Notes: a model not told the origin generated them from the letters alone. Shown: positions 1 through 10,965, counted from the first letter of the stretch. The stretch: DNA of 64,000 nt from Curtobacterium sp. ER1/6 (GCF_001742745.1 NZ_MJAK01000001.1:310001-374000); one strand, 5' to 3'. Translations and numbers: made by a program.

Positions 1-1
1 C

Positions 2-790
2 GGCTGGTACGTCGTCGACAACCTGCCCACGCAGATGCTCGGTCCGCTCACCGAGCTCGCCGACCGCGCGGGCGAGAAGATCCCGAAGATCGCCACGGTG
101 GTCGACGTCCGCGGCGGCCGGTTCTTCACCGACCCCGAGCAGGCCGTCGAGCAGGTCCGGACGAGTGCGTCGGCGCGGGTCCGGGTGCTCTTCCTCGAGG
201 CGACCGACGCCGTGCTCGTCCGCCGCTTCGAGCAGGTCCGGCGACCGCACCCGCTGCAGGGGGACGGCACGCTCCTCGACGGCATCGGGCTCGAACGGTC
301 GCGGCTGTCCGGGCTCCGCGAGGCCGCCGACGTCGTCATCGACACCTCGGACCTCAACATCCACCAGCTCGCGAACACCGTGACCGACCGGTTCGCCGAC
401 GACCACTTCGTCGGCGTCCAGGTCACGCTGATGAGCTTCGGCTTCAAGTACGGACTCCCGGCCGACGCCGACATGGTGGCCGACGTGCGCTTCATCCCGA
501 ATCCCTACTGGGTGCCGGAACTCCGCCCGCACACCGGCCTCGACGCGCCCGTCTCGGAGTACGTCCTGGCGCAGCCGGGAGCCCGGTCGTTCGTCGAGCG
601 GTACGCCGCCGTGCTCGAGCCGGTGCTGGCCGGCTACCAGCGCGAGAACAAAAGACACGCTACGATCGCCATCGGCTGTACCGGCGGCAAGCACCGCTCG
701 GTCGCCGTCGTCGCCGAGTTGGCGAACCTCCTCCGCGGGATGCCCGACGTCGCCGTGCGTGTGAAGAACCGAGATCTCGGCCGGGAGTGA
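2..790 (+). CDS. rapZ: RapZ-family nucleotide-binding protein, 5' truncated by the window edge
   Basis: C-terminal 262 residues of a RapZ (YvcJ) family P-loop protein. The reading frame is open from base 2 (first visible residues [13 protein letters not shown]), so the Walker A motif and true start lie outside the window. The family hallmark [10 protein letters not shown] is near the C-terminus. In Escherichia coli, RapZ senses glucosamine-6-phosphate through small RNAs; in actinobacteria the role is poorly defined and a link to envelope or sugar metabolism is only inferred. The next gene is whiA, 76 bp downstream on the same strand. This agrees with the conserved uvrC-rapZ-(yvcK)-whiA neighbourhood, except that no yvcK (CofD-like) gene lies between rapZ and whiA. 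Confidence 0.93.
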   Translation, partial: GWYVVDNLPTQMLGPLTELADRAGEKIPKIATVVDVRGGRFFTDPEQAVEQVRTSASARVRVLFLEATDAVLVRRFEQVRRPHPLQGDGTLLDGIGLERSRLSGLREAADVVIDTSDLNIHQLANTVTDRFADDHFVGVQVTLMSFGFKYGLPADADMVADVRFIPNPYWVPELRPHTGLDAPVSEYVLAQPGARSFVERYAAVLEPVLAGYQRENKRHATIAIGCTGGKHRSVAVVAELANLLRGMPDVAVRVKNRDLGRE

Positions 791-866
791 CCGTCCCTCC
801 GGCCGCTCCACACGGACGTGCGCCGGAGCCGCGGACCCCACCAGAAGAAACGTTAGGAATGATGCT

Positions 867-1847
867 GTGCCGTTGACTGCCGAGGTCAAGGACGAACTGG
901 CCAGGGTCGTCGTGAACCGCAACACGGTCCGCGCCGCCGAACTCGCGACCATCCTGCGGTTCGCGGGCGGCCTGCACGTCATCTCGGGCAGGATCGCGGT
1001 CGAGGTCGAACTCGACACCCGGATCATCGTCCACCGCGTGCGCAAGGACCTGGCGGAGCTGTACGGCGTGCGGAGCGAGGCGTCGGTGGGGTCGTCCGCC
1101 TCCTCCCGTCGCGGCACCCGCTACCTGGTCCGCGTGCTCGAGGCGGGGGAGACGCTCGCCCGCCAGACCGGTCTGATGGACGCCCGTCGTCGCCCCGTCC
1201 GCGGGCTGCCGAACCGGCTCACCACGGGCAACCGCGAGGACCTCGCCGCCATCTGGCGCGGCGCCTTCCTCGCCTCCGGCACGCTGACCGACCCGGGTCG
1301 TGCCGCGGCCCTGGAGGTCACGTGCCCCGGGAACGAGGCCGCCATGGCACTCGTCGGCGCCGCGTCGCGACTCGGCATCGCGGCGAAGGGTCGCGAGGTC
1401 CGGGGCGTCCACCGCGTCGTCATCCGCGACGGCGAGGCGATCGGGCAGATGCTCACCGTGATGGGTGCCGCCCGCACCACCGCCGAGTGGGAGGAGATGC
1501 GCCAGCGCCGCGAGGTCCGCGCCACCGCCAACCGCCTCGTGAACTTCGACGACGCGAACCTCCGTCGTTCGGCGCAGGCCGCCGTCGCCGCGTGTGCCCG
1601 GGTCGAGCGCGCGCTCGAGATCCTCGGCGACGAGGTCCCGGACCACCTGAAGTACGCCGGCTCCCTGCGCCTCGAGCACCGCGACGCGTCGCTCGACGAG
1701 CTCGGCCAGCACGCCGACCCGCCCATGACGAAGGACGCCATCGCCGGTCGCATCCGCCGACTCCTCGCGATGGCCGACAAGAAGGCCGTCGACGACGGCA
1801 TCCCGGGTACCGAGGCGAGCGTGCCGGAGGAGCTCGAGGGCGTCTGA
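867..1847 (+). CDS. whiA: DNA-binding protein WhiA, sporulation/cell-division regulator family
   Basis: 326-residue WhiA, the normal family length. The family has an N-terminal LAGLIDADG-homing-endonuclease-like fold (roughly residues 1-215) without nuclease activity and a C-terminal helix-turn-helix (roughly 225-310). In Streptomyces it activates division genes together with WhiB; in non-sporulating actinobacteria it is kept as a division or growth regulator. Start chosen: GTG at 867, giving [11 protein letters not shown], which matches the family N-terminus. No good ribosome-binding site is visible. A TAGGAA box lies 7 nt before the GTG, so a leaderless start is possible but weak. The gene follows rapZ, as is typical, and ends before a 44-bp palindrome. 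Confidence 0.95.
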   Translation: MPLTAEVKDELARVVVNRNTVRAAELATILRFAGGLHVISGRIAVEVELDTRIIVHRVRKDLAELYGVRSEASVGSSASSRRGTRYLVRVLEAGETLARQTGLMDARRRPVRGLPNRLTTGNREDLAAIWRGAFLASGTLTDPGRAAALEVTCPGNEAAMALVGAASRLGIAAKGREVRGVHRVVIRDGEAIGQMLTVMGAARTTAEWEEMRQRREVRATANRLVNFDDANLRRSAQAAVAACARVERALEILGDEVPDHLKYAGSLRLEHRDASLDELGQHADPPMTKDAIAGRIRRLLAMADKKAVDDGIPGTEASVPEELEGV

Positions 1848-1868
1848 TCGCGGCTCTGACGACCGGTG

Positions 1869-1912
1869 CGGACGGGAGGCGCGGTGCCAGCTGGCACCGC
1901 GCCTCCCGTCCG
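1869..1912. repeat. Intergenic palindrome, 48-bp family, copy 1 (likely terminator of whiA)
   Basis: Perfect 44-bp palindrome, 22-base arms meeting at AGCT, with core GGGAGGCGCGGTGCCAG. It starts 22 bp after whiA. It belongs to the repeat family found at 6280, 11041, 14654, 20364, 22933, 33165, 51072, 54539 and 58517. No U-tract follows. Actinobacterial terminators often lack one, so termination is plausible but not shown. Confidence 0.85.
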
Positions 1913-1947
1913 TCACACGGCGGTGGTCCGCAGCGTCCGACTGCTAG

Positions 1948-4279
<2,332 letters not shown>

Positions 4280-4283
<4 letters not shown>

Positions 4284-4330
4284 GCCGTACGCCCTTCATC
4301 GCCGGCAACTCCGGGAAGGACGCAGCATGA
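4280..4330 (+). CDS. 16-codon mini-ORF mimicking the TpiA N-terminus (relic start or coupling peptide)
   Basis: ATG at 4280 overlaps the pgk stop (ATGA), and the TGA at 4328-4330 overlaps the tpiA start (ATGA). The peptide is [16 protein letters not shown]. Its first ten residues copy the TpiA start ([10 protein letters not shown]), and the DNA matches it at about 25 of 31 bases, including 16 identical bases in a row. This looks like a 47-bp tandem duplication of the tpiA start region that decayed into a short coupled reading frame. Whether the peptide is made, or only carries ribosomes from pgk to tpiA, cannot be told from sequence. Confidence 0.55.
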
Positions 4331-5106
4331 ACCGCCGTCCGTTCATCGCCGGCAACTGGAAGATGAACCTGGACCACCTCCAGGCCATCGCCACCGTGCA
4401 GAAGCTTGCGTGGACGTTGAAGGACGCCCGCCACGACCACGACGACGTCGAGGTCGCGGTGTTCCCGCCCTTCACCGACCTCCGCAGCGTGCAGACGCTC
4501 ATCTCGGCGGACAAGCTGTCGATCCGCTTCGGCGCGCAGGACCTCTCGCAGTACGACTCCGGCGCCTACACCGGTGACGTCTCGGGGGCCTTCCTCGCCG
4601 CGCTCGACGCGCAGTACGTCATCGTCGGGCACTCCGAGCGTCGCACGATGCACGGGGAGACCGACGAGGTCGTCGCCGCGAAGACCGCCGCCGCCGTCAA
4701 GCACGGCATCGTGCCGGTCGTCTGCGTCGGGGAGACCGGCGAGGAGCGCGAGCAGCGCGGGGCGGGCGTCGTCCCGGTCGAGCAGCTGAACGTGGTCCTC
4801 GGTGCGGTGAAGCCGTCCGAGATCGTCGTGGCGTACGAGCCCGTCTGGGCCATCGGCTCCGGCCAGGCCGCCACGCCCGAGCAGGCGCAGGACGACTGCG
4901 CCGCCCTCCGTCGGGCCGTCGCCGCGGCGTGGGGCGACGAGGCCGCTGCGGCCACGCGGGTGCTCTACGGCGGTTCGGTGAAGTCGGGCAACATCGCCGG
5001 CTTCCTCCGCGAGCCCGACATCGACGGCGCGCTCGTCGGTGGTGCCTCGCTCGACGTGCAGGAGTTCGCGGCCATCGCGCGCTTCCGACAGCACGTCGGA
5101 CTCTGA
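4327..5106 (+). CDS. tpiA: Triose-phosphate isomerase
   Basis: 259-residue TIM-barrel enzyme interconverting dihydroxyacetone phosphate and glyceraldehyde-3-phosphate. The substrate-binding N-terminus FIAGNWKMN, the electrophile histidine in GHSERR (101-106) and the catalytic glutamate in AYEPVWAIG (Glu171) are all present. Start is ATG 4327, which gives the family-standard N-terminus. The frame is open further upstream, but that part overlaps pgk. The start overlaps the stop of a mini-ORF that duplicates this N-terminus. Last gene of gap-pgk-tpiA, followed by a strong hairpin. Confidence 0.98.
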   Translation: MNRRPFIAGNWKMNLDHLQAIATVQKLAWTLKDARHDHDDVEVAVFPPFTDLRSVQTLISADKLSIRFGAQDLSQYDSGAYTGDVSGAFLAALDAQYVIVGHSERRTMHGETDEVVAAKTAAAVKHGIVPVVCVGETGEEREQRGAGVVPVEQLNVVLGAVKPSEIVVAYEPVWAIGSGQAATPEQAQDDCAALRRAVAAAWGDEAAAATRVLYGGSVKSGNIAGFLREPDIDGALVGGASLDVQEFAAIARFRQHVGL

Positions 5107-5114
5107 TCCACCCC

Positions 5115-5150
5115 GTCCAGGCCGGTCGCGTCCGCGTGACCGGCCTGGAC
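5115..5150 (+). terminator. Hairpin terminator of gap-pgk-tpiA
   Basis: Perfect 13-bp arms (GTCCAGGCCGGTC and its complement) with a 10-nt loop, starting 8 bp after the tpiA stop. There is no U-tract, as is common in actinobacteria. Confidence 0.7.
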
Positions 5151-5253
5151 CACGTCCGGCCCGCGTCGACTGCGGGCCACACCCGTGCCGGTGGCCCCGG
5201 TCGCTCCGGCGGCCCGGTACACTTGCAAGGCTGACTGACACGAAAGGTACGTC

Positions 5254-5505
5254 GTGGCGATTCTCTCCGTCGTGCTGCAGGTCCTGCTCGCGATCACGAG
5301 CCTCCTGCTCACGCTCCTCATCCTCCTGCACAAGGGCCGCGGTGGCGGCCTCTCCGACATGTTCGGCGGCGGCGTGACGAGCAACCTCGGGGCGTCCGGC
5401 GTCGCCGAGCGCAACCTCAACCGCATCACGGTGATCCTCGGTCTGGTCTGGATCGTGTCGATCATCGTGCTCGGTCTCATCAACAAGTTCACAGCGGGGA
5501 GCTGA
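5254..5505 (+). CDS. secG: Preprotein translocase subunit SecG
   Basis: 83-residue SecG, the small accessory subunit of the SecYEG membrane channel. It shows two hydrophobic segments (about residues 2-24 and 52-77) joined by a Gly-rich loop with the family motif GGGLSDMFGGG. Start is GTG 5254 with AAAGG 6 nt upstream. A possible -10 box TACACT lies at 5218-5223. The rbpA gene starts 2 bp after the stop, so the two are almost certainly co-transcribed. Confidence 0.95.
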   Translation: MAILSVVLQVLLAITSLLLTLLILLHKGRGGGLSDMFGGGVTSNLGASGVAERNLNRITVILGLVWIVSIIVLGLINKFTAGS

Positions 5506-5507
5506 AC

Positions 5508-5867
5508 ATGGCATCCGGAGGCAGTGCAATCCGAGGGTCGCGCGTCGGCGCAGGCCCCATGGGGGAGCAGGACCGCGGGGTCCAGGCAGAGCGTGTGGCG
5601 GTCTCGTACTGGGACGCACTCGGCAACGAGGTCGTGCGGTACTTCGCCGCGAACCTGCCCGACGACGAGATCCCGGAGACGGTTGACTCGCCGTCCACGG
5701 GCCTCCCGGCCGGTCGCGACAAGGAGAACCCTCCCGTCGTCGCGAAGACCGAGCCGTACAAGACGCACCTCGCGTACGTGAAGGAGCGCCGCACCGAGGA
5801 AGAGGCAGCGCAGCTCCTCGAGGACGCGCTGCAGCAGCTCCGCCAGCGTCGCGGTACCGCGAAGTAG
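5508..5867 (+). CDS. rbpA: RNA polymerase-binding protein RbpA
   Basis: 119-residue actinobacterial RbpA, which binds RNA polymerase and the primary sigma factor and stabilises open promoter complexes. The N-terminus (GGSAIRGSRVGAG), central core (about 27-75) and C-terminal sigma-interacting helices (about 85-115, rich in Glu, Arg and Leu) match the Microbacteriaceae form. There is no cysteine in the protein, so it cannot bind zinc through the cysteines known from the Streptomyces protein. Start ATG 5508 follows the secG stop directly. Followed by a perfect hairpin at 5881. Confidence 0.93.
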   Translation: MASGGSAIRGSRVGAGPMGEQDRGVQAERVAVSYWDALGNEVVRYFAANLPDDEIPETVDSPSTGLPAGRDKENPPVVAKTEPYKTHLAYVKERRTEEEAAQLLEDALQQLRQRRGTAK

Positions 5868-5880
5868 CACCAGACGTCAC

Positions 5881-5914
5881 GAAGGCCCCCGCACCGATCG
5901 GTGCGGGGGCCTTC
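5881..5914 (+). terminator. Hairpin terminator of secG-rbpA
   Basis: Perfect 34-bp inverted repeat: 17-base arms from GAAGGCCCCCGCACCGA, centred on GATC. It begins 13 bp after the rbpA stop and is followed by GTCGTC, not a U-tract. It opens the 472-bp gap between rbpA and pgl, whose other contents are two 91-bp repeats and one 48-bp palindrome. Confidence 0.8.
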
Positions 5915-5978
5915 GTCGTCCGCGGGAGGCGGCGCCGCGCTCGGCGCTGCGCCCGCTCGGACGCACCCGATCCCGCGC

Positions 5979-6069
5979 CCGAGCGGGCAGGACACGCCGT
6001 GCGTCGTCCGTCGGGCGGGCACGATCCGTCGTCGGTCGGCTGCGACCGTGACGGATACGGCCCGCTCGG
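5979..6069 (+). repeat. 91-bp intergenic element, copy 1
   Basis: Starts CCGAGCGGGCAGGACACGCC and ends CGTGACGGATACGGCCCGCTCGG; the outermost 10 bases are exact inverted repeats. It differs from copy 2 (6165-6255) at about 8 of 91 positions. Copies 1 and 2 are direct repeats 186 bp apart. No reading frame or known mobile-element gene lies inside. Confidence 0.85.
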
Positions 6070-6164
6070 CGGGGGCTCGGCGGAGGCTCGGCGGGGGCGC
6101 GACGGGCGTCCGGCGGGCGCACGCCCGGGCGACCGCCCCGGCCTGCCGGGCGGCCGCGAAGCGG

Positions 6165-6255
6165 CCGAGCGGGCAGGACATGCCGTGCGTCGTCCGTCGA
6201 GCGGGCACGACCCGTCGTCGGACGGCGCCGACCGTGACGGATCCGGCCCGCTCGG
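6165..6255 (+). repeat. 91-bp intergenic element, copy 2
   Basis: Same length and orientation as copy 1, with the 10-bp terminal inverted repeats intact. Its right end is 24 bp from the palindrome at 6280, the same arrangement as copies 3 and 4. Confidence 0.85.
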
Positions 6256-6279
6256 CGGGCGGGCACTGCCGGCACCGAC

Positions 6280-6327
6280 GACGGACGGGAGGCGCGGTGC
6301 CAGCCGGCACCGCGCCTCCCGTCCGTC
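6280..6327. repeat. Intergenic palindrome, 48-bp family, copy 2
   Basis: Perfect 22-base arms starting GACGGACGGGAGGCGCGGTG with a 4-nt loop AGCC, between convergent rbpA and pgl and 12 bp from the pgl stop. It could end transcription from both sides. Confidence 0.88.
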
Positions 6328-6339
6328 AGGGGGTCGCGA

Positions 6340-7110
6340 TCAGTAGGTCGACGCGATGAGGTTCTCGGGGACCTCGCGCGCGGCGTCCTGGTCGACGAAG
6401 AACACCGTGCGCTTGCGGCCCTGCACGCCGCCGACGGGGACCTCGTCCACCGCGGCGCCGGCCAGGGCGAGCCCGAGGACGGAGGCCTTCTCGGCGCCGG
6501 ACAGGATCACCCAGACGCGCTGCGAGGCGTTGATCACCGGGAACGAGAGCGTAAGGCGCTGCGGCGGCGGCTTGGGGGAGTCGTCGACCGTCAGGACGGC
6601 ACGGTCCGTGACGGACAGCTGCGGGAACTCCGGGAAGAGCGACGCCGTGTGGCCGTCCGGCCCGACACCGAGCAGCGAGATGTCGAAGCGCGGCGCGACG
6701 GCACCCTCGGGGGCGGCGTCCTGCAGTTCGCGCTCGTACTGCGCGGCGGCCTCGTCGATGGTGAGGCCGGCGTCCGACGGCGCCATCGGGTGGATGTTCG
6801 CCTGCGGGATGTCGACGTGGTCGAAGAAGTCGGTCTGCGTGCCCGTGACGTTGCGGTCCGCGTCGCCCTCGGCGACCCAGCGCTCGTCGACCCACCAGAC
6901 GTGGACCTTCGACCAGTCGACGCTCTCGCGAGCCGGCGACTGACCGATGGCGGCGAGCACCAGGGACGACACCGAGCCACCGCTGATCGCGATGTCGGCA
7001 CGCTCCTGCTCGTCGAGCACGTCGATGATCTTCGTGATGAAGCGAGCGGCGACCGATGCGCCGAGGGCCTGCTTGTCCGGGTGTACGAGCACCCGTCGTT
7101 CGTTGGTCAC
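6340..7110 (-). CDS. pgl: 6-phosphogluconolactonase
   Basis: 256-residue SugarP-isomerase/NagB-like lactonase. It hydrolyses 6-phosphogluconolactone, the second step of the oxidative pentose-phosphate pathway. The phosphate-binding ISGGSVSSL motif (about 43-51), VWWVDERWV (about 71-79) and LLGVGPDGHTASLFP (about 150-164) are family hallmarks. Start ATG at 7110 sits at the family N-terminus. It is the last gene of tkt-tal-zwf-opcA-pgl, but a strong hairpin lies between opcA and pgl, so its transcription may be lowered or separate. Confidence 0.95.
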   Translation of the reverse strand: MTNERRVLVHPDKQALGASVAARFITKIIDVLDEQERADIAISGGSVSSLVLAAIGQSPARESVDWSKVHVWWVDERWVAEGDADRNVTGTQTDFFDHVDIPQANIHPMAPSDAGLTIDEAAAQYERELQDAAPEGAVAPRFDISLLGVGPDGHTASLFPEFPQLSVTDRAVLTVDDSPKPPPQRLTLSFPVINASQRVWVILSGAEKASVLGLALAGAAVDEVPVGGVQGRKRTVFFVDQDAAREVPENLIASTY

Positions 7111-7130
7111 GTGACTCCCGTGTTGGTGGG

Positions 7131-7168
7131 CCGGCCGGTCGGACGCCGGGTGACGTCCGACCGGCCGG
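7131..7168 (-). terminator. Hairpin between opcA and pgl
   Basis: Perfect 15-bp arms (CCGGCCGGTCGGACG and complement) with an 8-nt loop, 8 bp past the opcA stop and about 20 bp before the pgl start. It could partly terminate zwf-opcA transcripts or stabilise their 3' ends. Confidence 0.6.
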
Positions 7169-7176
7169 GAGGGTGG

Positions 7177-8121
7177 TCAGCCCGCGATCGACTCGCGGAT
7201 CTGGGGCACCCCGTGCTTGACGACGTCTCCGAAGAGGACGTCCGGGTCGAGTCTACGGAGTTCCTCTGCGAGGCAGTCACGCAGGTTGCGCCGCGGGAGC
7301 GACAGGTCGTGCGTGGGCTGCCCCGGCATCGACAGCGTGGCGACGTCGACGAGCGAGCGCTCGAGGTCGATCGGACCCGACGCCCGCTCGAGCTTCACGC
7401 CGTGGATGCCGCTCGAGCCCGTCGCACGGGGCGACGTGACGACGGCGACGGGGACCTGCAGCTGCAGCCGGAGCCACGCGGCGAGGAGGATCGTGGACGG
7501 GCTGTCGCTCGCCCCCGAGACCTCGACGGACGTGATCGACTCGTACGGCGGCTGGTCGAGCGCCGCGGCGAGCTGGTTCCGCCAGAGCGTCAGACGGGTC
7601 CAGGCGAAGTCGGTGTCGCCGGGGACGTACGAGCGGCCGAGCGCCTCGATCGCGCCGTTCGGGTCCTTCTGCGCGGCGGCGTCGGTGATGCGGCGCTGCG
7701 CGATCCGGCCCAGCGCGGACGCCGCGGGCTGCTCGGGCGCGGTCTGCGGCCACCACGCGACGACGGGCGCGTCGGGGAGGAGCAGGCCGGTGACCAGGCT
7801 CTCCTCGTCCGTGGCGGTCTCGCCGTAGGCGCGGAGGACGATGACCTCGCTGGCGCCCGCGTCGCTGCCGACGCGGATCTGCGCGTCGAGGCGACCGGGG
7901 GACTTCGTGTCGCCGTCGTTCTTCGACACGATGATCACGCGCATCGGGTGCTCGCGCGAGGCCTCGTTCGCCGCCGAGATCGCCTCTTCCTCGTGGCCGA
8001 GGCCGGTCGAGATGATCAGCGTCAGGACGCGACCGAGGGCGACGGCGCCGCCCTCCTCGCGGATGTGGACGAGCTTCTTCTGGATCTTCGAGACCGTGGT
8101 GTTCGGCAGGTCGATCTTCAT
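7177..8121 (-). CDS. opcA: Glucose-6-phosphate dehydrogenase assembly protein OpcA
   Basis: 314-residue OpcA, an actinobacterial and cyanobacterial protein that activates or assembles glucose-6-phosphate dehydrogenase. The conserved WWPQTAPEQPA-type segment lies in the middle (about residues 121-131). Start ATG 8121 (MKIDLPNTTVSKIQKKL) overlaps the zwf stop by 4 bp (ATGA), so translation is coupled with its partner enzyme. A much longer open frame upstream is the antisense or out-of-frame shadow of zwf. Always found next to zwf in actinobacteria, as here. Confidence 0.95.
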   Translation of the reverse strand: MKIDLPNTTVSKIQKKLVHIREEGGAVALGRVLTLIISTGLGHEEEAISAANEASREHPMRVIIVSKNDGDTKSPGRLDAQIRVGSDAGASEVIVLRAYGETATDEESLVTGLLLPDAPVVAWWPQTAPEQPAASALGRIAQRRITDAAAQKDPNGAIEALGRSYVPGDTDFAWTRLTLWRNQLAAALDQPPYESITSVEVSGASDSPSTILLAAWLRLQLQVPVAVVTSPRATGSSGIHGVKLERASGPIDLERSLVDVATLSMPGQPTHDLSLPRRNLRDCLAEELRRLDPDVLFGDVVKHGVPQIRESIAG

Positions 8122-9656
8122 GGACGCCTCCAGGTACGGCCGTCGCGGGCGAGGAGGTCGTCGGCGGACGACGGCCCCCACGTGCCGGGACGGTACTGCT
8201 CGGGCTGGCCCTGCGTGGCCCAGAACTCCTCGATCGGGTCGAGGATCTTCCACGACAGTTCCACCTCTTGGTGACGGGGGAACAGGGGCGGGTCGCCGAG
8301 GAGCACGTCGAGGATGAGTCGCTCGTACGCCTCCGGCGATGCCTCGGTGAACGCGTGGCCGTAGCCGAAGTCCATCGTCACGTCGCGCACCTGCGTGCCG
8401 ACGCCGGGGACCTTGGAGCCGAACCGGAGCGTGACGCCCTCGTCCGGCTGCACGCGGATGACGAGCGCGTTCTGCCCGAGCGGCGCCTGCGTGTTGCCGT
8501 AGACGTCCTCGGGGACGCGCTTGAACACGATCGCGATCTCGGTGACACGACGGCCCAGGCGCTTGCCGGCGCGCAGGTAGAACGGCACGCCCTGCCAGCG
8601 TCGGGTCGCGATGTCGAGCTTGATCGCCGCGTAGGTCTCGGTCGTCGACTCGGGGTTCATCCCCGCCTCGTCGAGGAAGCCGAGCACCTTCTCGCCGCCC
8701 TGCCACCCACCGGCGTACTGGCCGCGGGCCGTCGCCGTGGCGAGGTCCTCCGGCAGCCGCACGGCCGAGAGCACCTTCTCCTTCTCGGCGCGGAGGTCCG
8801 CGGCCTTGAACGAGACGGGCTCCTCCATCGCCGTGAGGGCGAGGAGCTGCAGCAGGTGGTTCTGGATGACGTCGCGGGCCGCGCCGATGCCGTCGTAGTA
8901 GGCGGCACGTCCGGCGACGCCGATGTCCTCGGCCATCGTGATCTGCACGTGGTCGACGTAGTTCGAGTTCCAGATGGGTTCGTACATCTGGTTGGCGAAG
9001 CGGAGCGTCAGGAGGTTCTGGACGGTCTCCTTGCCGAGGTAGTGGTCGATGCGGAAGACGTCGTCGGGCGCGAAGACGCTCTCGACGATCGCGTTCAGCT
9101 CGCGCGCGGTGCGGAGGTCGGAGCCGAACGGCTTCTCGACGACCACACGGCTCCAGGAGCCCTCGCGCTTCTCGGTCAGCCCGGACAGCTTGAGCTGCTC
9201 GGTGACGACCGGGAACATCTTCGGCGGGATCGACAGGTAGAACGCGTGGTTCCCGAGCGTGCCGCGCTGCGCGTCGAGCTCGTCGACGGTGCGCTTCAGC
9301 TCGCGGAACGCCTCGGGGTCGTCGAACGAGCCCTGGACGAAGCGGATGCCCTGTTCGAGCTGCTTCCAGACGGCCTCGTCGAACGGGGTGCGGGAGTGCT
9401 CCTGGACCGCGTCGTGCACGAGCTGGGAGAAGTCCTGGTCCTCCCAGTCGCGGCGGGCGAACCCGACGAGTGCGAACCCGGGCGGCAGGAGCCCCCGGTT
9501 CGCCAGGTCGTAGACCGCGGGCATCAGCTTCTTGCGGGACAGGTCGCCCGTCACACCGAAGATGATGAGGGTGCTGGGTCCCGCGATCCGGTTCAGACGG
9601 CGATCGGTCGGCAGTCGGAGCGGGTTGTGCTCCGGGGTGACAGCCACCGGTGACAT
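8118..9656 (-). CDS. zwf: Glucose-6-phosphate 1-dehydrogenase
   Basis: 512-residue enzyme oxidising glucose-6-phosphate to 6-phosphogluconolactone and making NADPH. Shown by the nucleotide motif GVTGDLSRKKL and the active-site motif RIDHYLGKE at 202-210. Start chosen: ATG 9656 (MSPVAVTPEHNPLRL), with AAGGAG 11 nt upstream. The frame stays open 36 more codons to 9764, but that part is low-complexity and lacks a site. OpcA follows with a 4-bp overlap. The upstream 196 bp contain the tal terminator hairpin and presumably a zwf promoter. Confidence 0.96.
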   Translation of the reverse strand: MSPVAVTPEHNPLRLPTDRRLNRIAGPSTLIIFGVTGDLSRKKLMPAVYDLANRGLLPPGFALVGFARRDWEDQDFSQLVHDAVQEHSRTPFDEAVWKQLEQGIRFVQGSFDDPEAFRELKRTVDELDAQRGTLGNHAFYLSIPPKMFPVVTEQLKLSGLTEKREGSWSRVVVEKPFGSDLRTARELNAIVESVFAPDDVFRIDHYLGKETVQNLLTLRFANQMYEPIWNSNYVDHVQITMAEDIGVAGRAAYYDGIGAARDVIQNHLLQLLALTAMEEPVSFKAADLRAEKEKVLSAVRLPEDLATATARGQYAGGWQGGEKVLGFLDEAGMNPESTTETYAAIKLDIATRRWQGVPFYLRAGKRLGRRVTEIAIVFKRVPEDVYGNTQAPLGQNALVIRVQPDEGVTLRFGSKVPGVGTQVRDVTMDFGYGHAFTEASPEAYERLILDVLLGDPPLFPRHQEVELSWKILDPIEEFWATQGQPEQYRPGTWGPSSADDLLARDGRTWRRP

Positions 9657-9687
9657 GAGTCGGTGAACTCCTTGTAGGTCGAACGGA

Positions 9688-9732
9688 GACGGCGGAGCGC
9701 TGCGCTGCTGTGGCAGCGGCGACTCCGCCGTC
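9688..9732 (-). terminator. Hairpin downstream of tal
   Basis: GACGGCGGA pairs with TCCGCCGTC, and the inner GC-rich arms (about 9697-9723) extend the stem imperfectly. It lies between the tal stop (9853) and the zwf start, so it would slow or end tal transcripts. Confidence 0.5.
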
Positions 9733-9852
9733 GTGGTGGTCGGGTCCGGCCGGGAGGCGCGCATCGCGCCCGGCGGGCAGGTCCTGACCGAGGGTGCCCG
9801 CGTCAGGGGGACGGTGGTGCCGTCCCCGCGACACGAAGGCTCCGGTTCCTGC

Positions 9853-10965
9853 TTACTTCGCGTTCTCGAGCGCGGTCTTCACCGTGTCGACGAGCTCGCC
9901 CCAGGAGACGTTGAACTTGTCCACGCCCTCCTTCTCGAGCAGCGCCACGACGTCGTCGTAGTCGACACCCTGGGCGGCGATCTGGTCCATGACCTGCTGG
10001 GCGCCGTCGAACGAGCCGGCGATGGCGTCGCCGTGGATCTCGCCGTGGTCGAACGTGGCGTCGAGCGTCTTGCCCGGCATGGTGTTGACGGTGTTCGGCG
10101 CGGCGAGCTCGGTCACGTAGAGCGTGTCGGGCAGCGACGGGTCCTTGACACCGGTCGACGCCCAGAGCGGACGCTGCGTGTTGGCACCGGACTCGAGCAG
10201 GCCCAGGGCGCGCTCGGTGGCGAACTGCTCGGTCCAGACCTGGTACGCGAGCTGCGCGTTGGCGATGCCGGCCTTCGACTTGAGGGCCTTCGCCTCGTCG
10301 GTGCCGACGGCGTCGAGGCGCTTGTCGATCTCGGAGTCGACGCGCGACACGAAGAACGAGGCGACCGAGTGGATCTTTGAGAGGTCGTGGCCGGCGGCCT
10401 TGGCCTTCTCGAGGCCACCGAGGTAGGCGTCGATGACGGCGCGGTAGCGCTCGAGCGAGAAGATCAGCGTGACGTTGACCGAGATGCCGGCACCGATGAC
10501 CTCGGTGATGGCCTCGAGGCCCTCGAGGGTCGCGGGGATCTTGATGAGGACGTTCTCGCGACCGACCTTGTCGAACAGGAACTTCGCCTGCTCGATGGTC
10601 TTCTGCGTGTCGTGGGCCATGCCCGGCTCGACCTCGATCGAGACGCGGCCGTCGAAGCCCTTGGTCTCGTCGTAGATCGGCTTGAAGACGTCGGAGGCGT
10701 TCGCGACGTCCTGCGTGGTGATCTCGAAGATCGCCTCGGTGACGTCGGTGCCCTTCGCCGCGAGCTCCTTGACCTGCGAGTCGTAGCGCTCGCCCTTGGC
10801 GAGGGCCGACGCGAAGATCGTCGGGTTCGTGGTGACGCCGACGACGTTCTTCTGCTCGATGAGCTCGGTGAGCTTTCCGGTCTCGAGGAGCTCACGCGAC
10901 AGGTCGTCGAGCCAGATGCTGACGCCGACCTCGGAGAGGGCGGCGGTGGGGGTGTTCTCAGCCAT
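9853..10965 (-). CDS. tal: Transaldolase
   Basis: 370-residue transaldolase of the actinobacterial type, longer than the E. coli TalB. It moves a dihydroxyacetone unit between sedoheptulose-7-phosphate and glyceraldehyde-3-phosphate in the non-oxidative pentose-phosphate branch. The Schiff-base lysine is Lys142 in NVLIKIPAT, and the N-terminal GVTTNPTIF motif (43-51) is intact. Start ATG 10965 is preceded by AGAAGAGAAACCC. Downstream of tkt on the same strand with a 156-bp gap holding two hairpins. No pgi lies between tal and zwf, unlike in many relatives. Confidence 0.96.
   Translation of the reverse strand: MAENTPTAALSEVGVSIWLDDLSRELLETGKLTELIEQKNVVGVTTNPTIFASALAKGERYDSQVKELAAKGTDVTEAIFEITTQDVANASDVFKPIYDETKGFDGRVSIEVEPGMAHDTQKTIEQAKFLFDKVGRENVLIKIPATLEGLEAITEVIGAGISVNVTLIFSLERYRAVIDAYLGGLEKAKAAGHDLSKIHSVASFFVSRVDSEIDKRLDAVGTDEAKALKSKAGIANAQLAYQVWTEQFATERALGLLESGANTQRPLWASTGVKDPSLPDTLYVTELAAPNTVNTMPGKTLDATFDHGEIHGDAIAGSFDGAQQVMDQIAAQGVDYDDVVALLEKEGVDKFNVSWGELVDTVKTALENAK

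Noticed and set aside
660..1916. Long open frame antisense to rapZ and whiA
   Set aside because: Arg-, Gly- and Pro-rich translation without family motifs, and it overlaps two real genes. This is typical high-GC shadow.
5877..6359. Open frames inside the 91-bp repeats and palindromes (recurring MPAGTAPPVR-like peptides)
   Set aside because: The same peptide appears wherever the palindrome occurs, because the DNA repeat is translated. There are no start signals or families.
9750..9785. Another copy of the 48-bp palindrome family
   Set aside because: Only a partial GGGAGGCGCG match, and the arms do not pair well.
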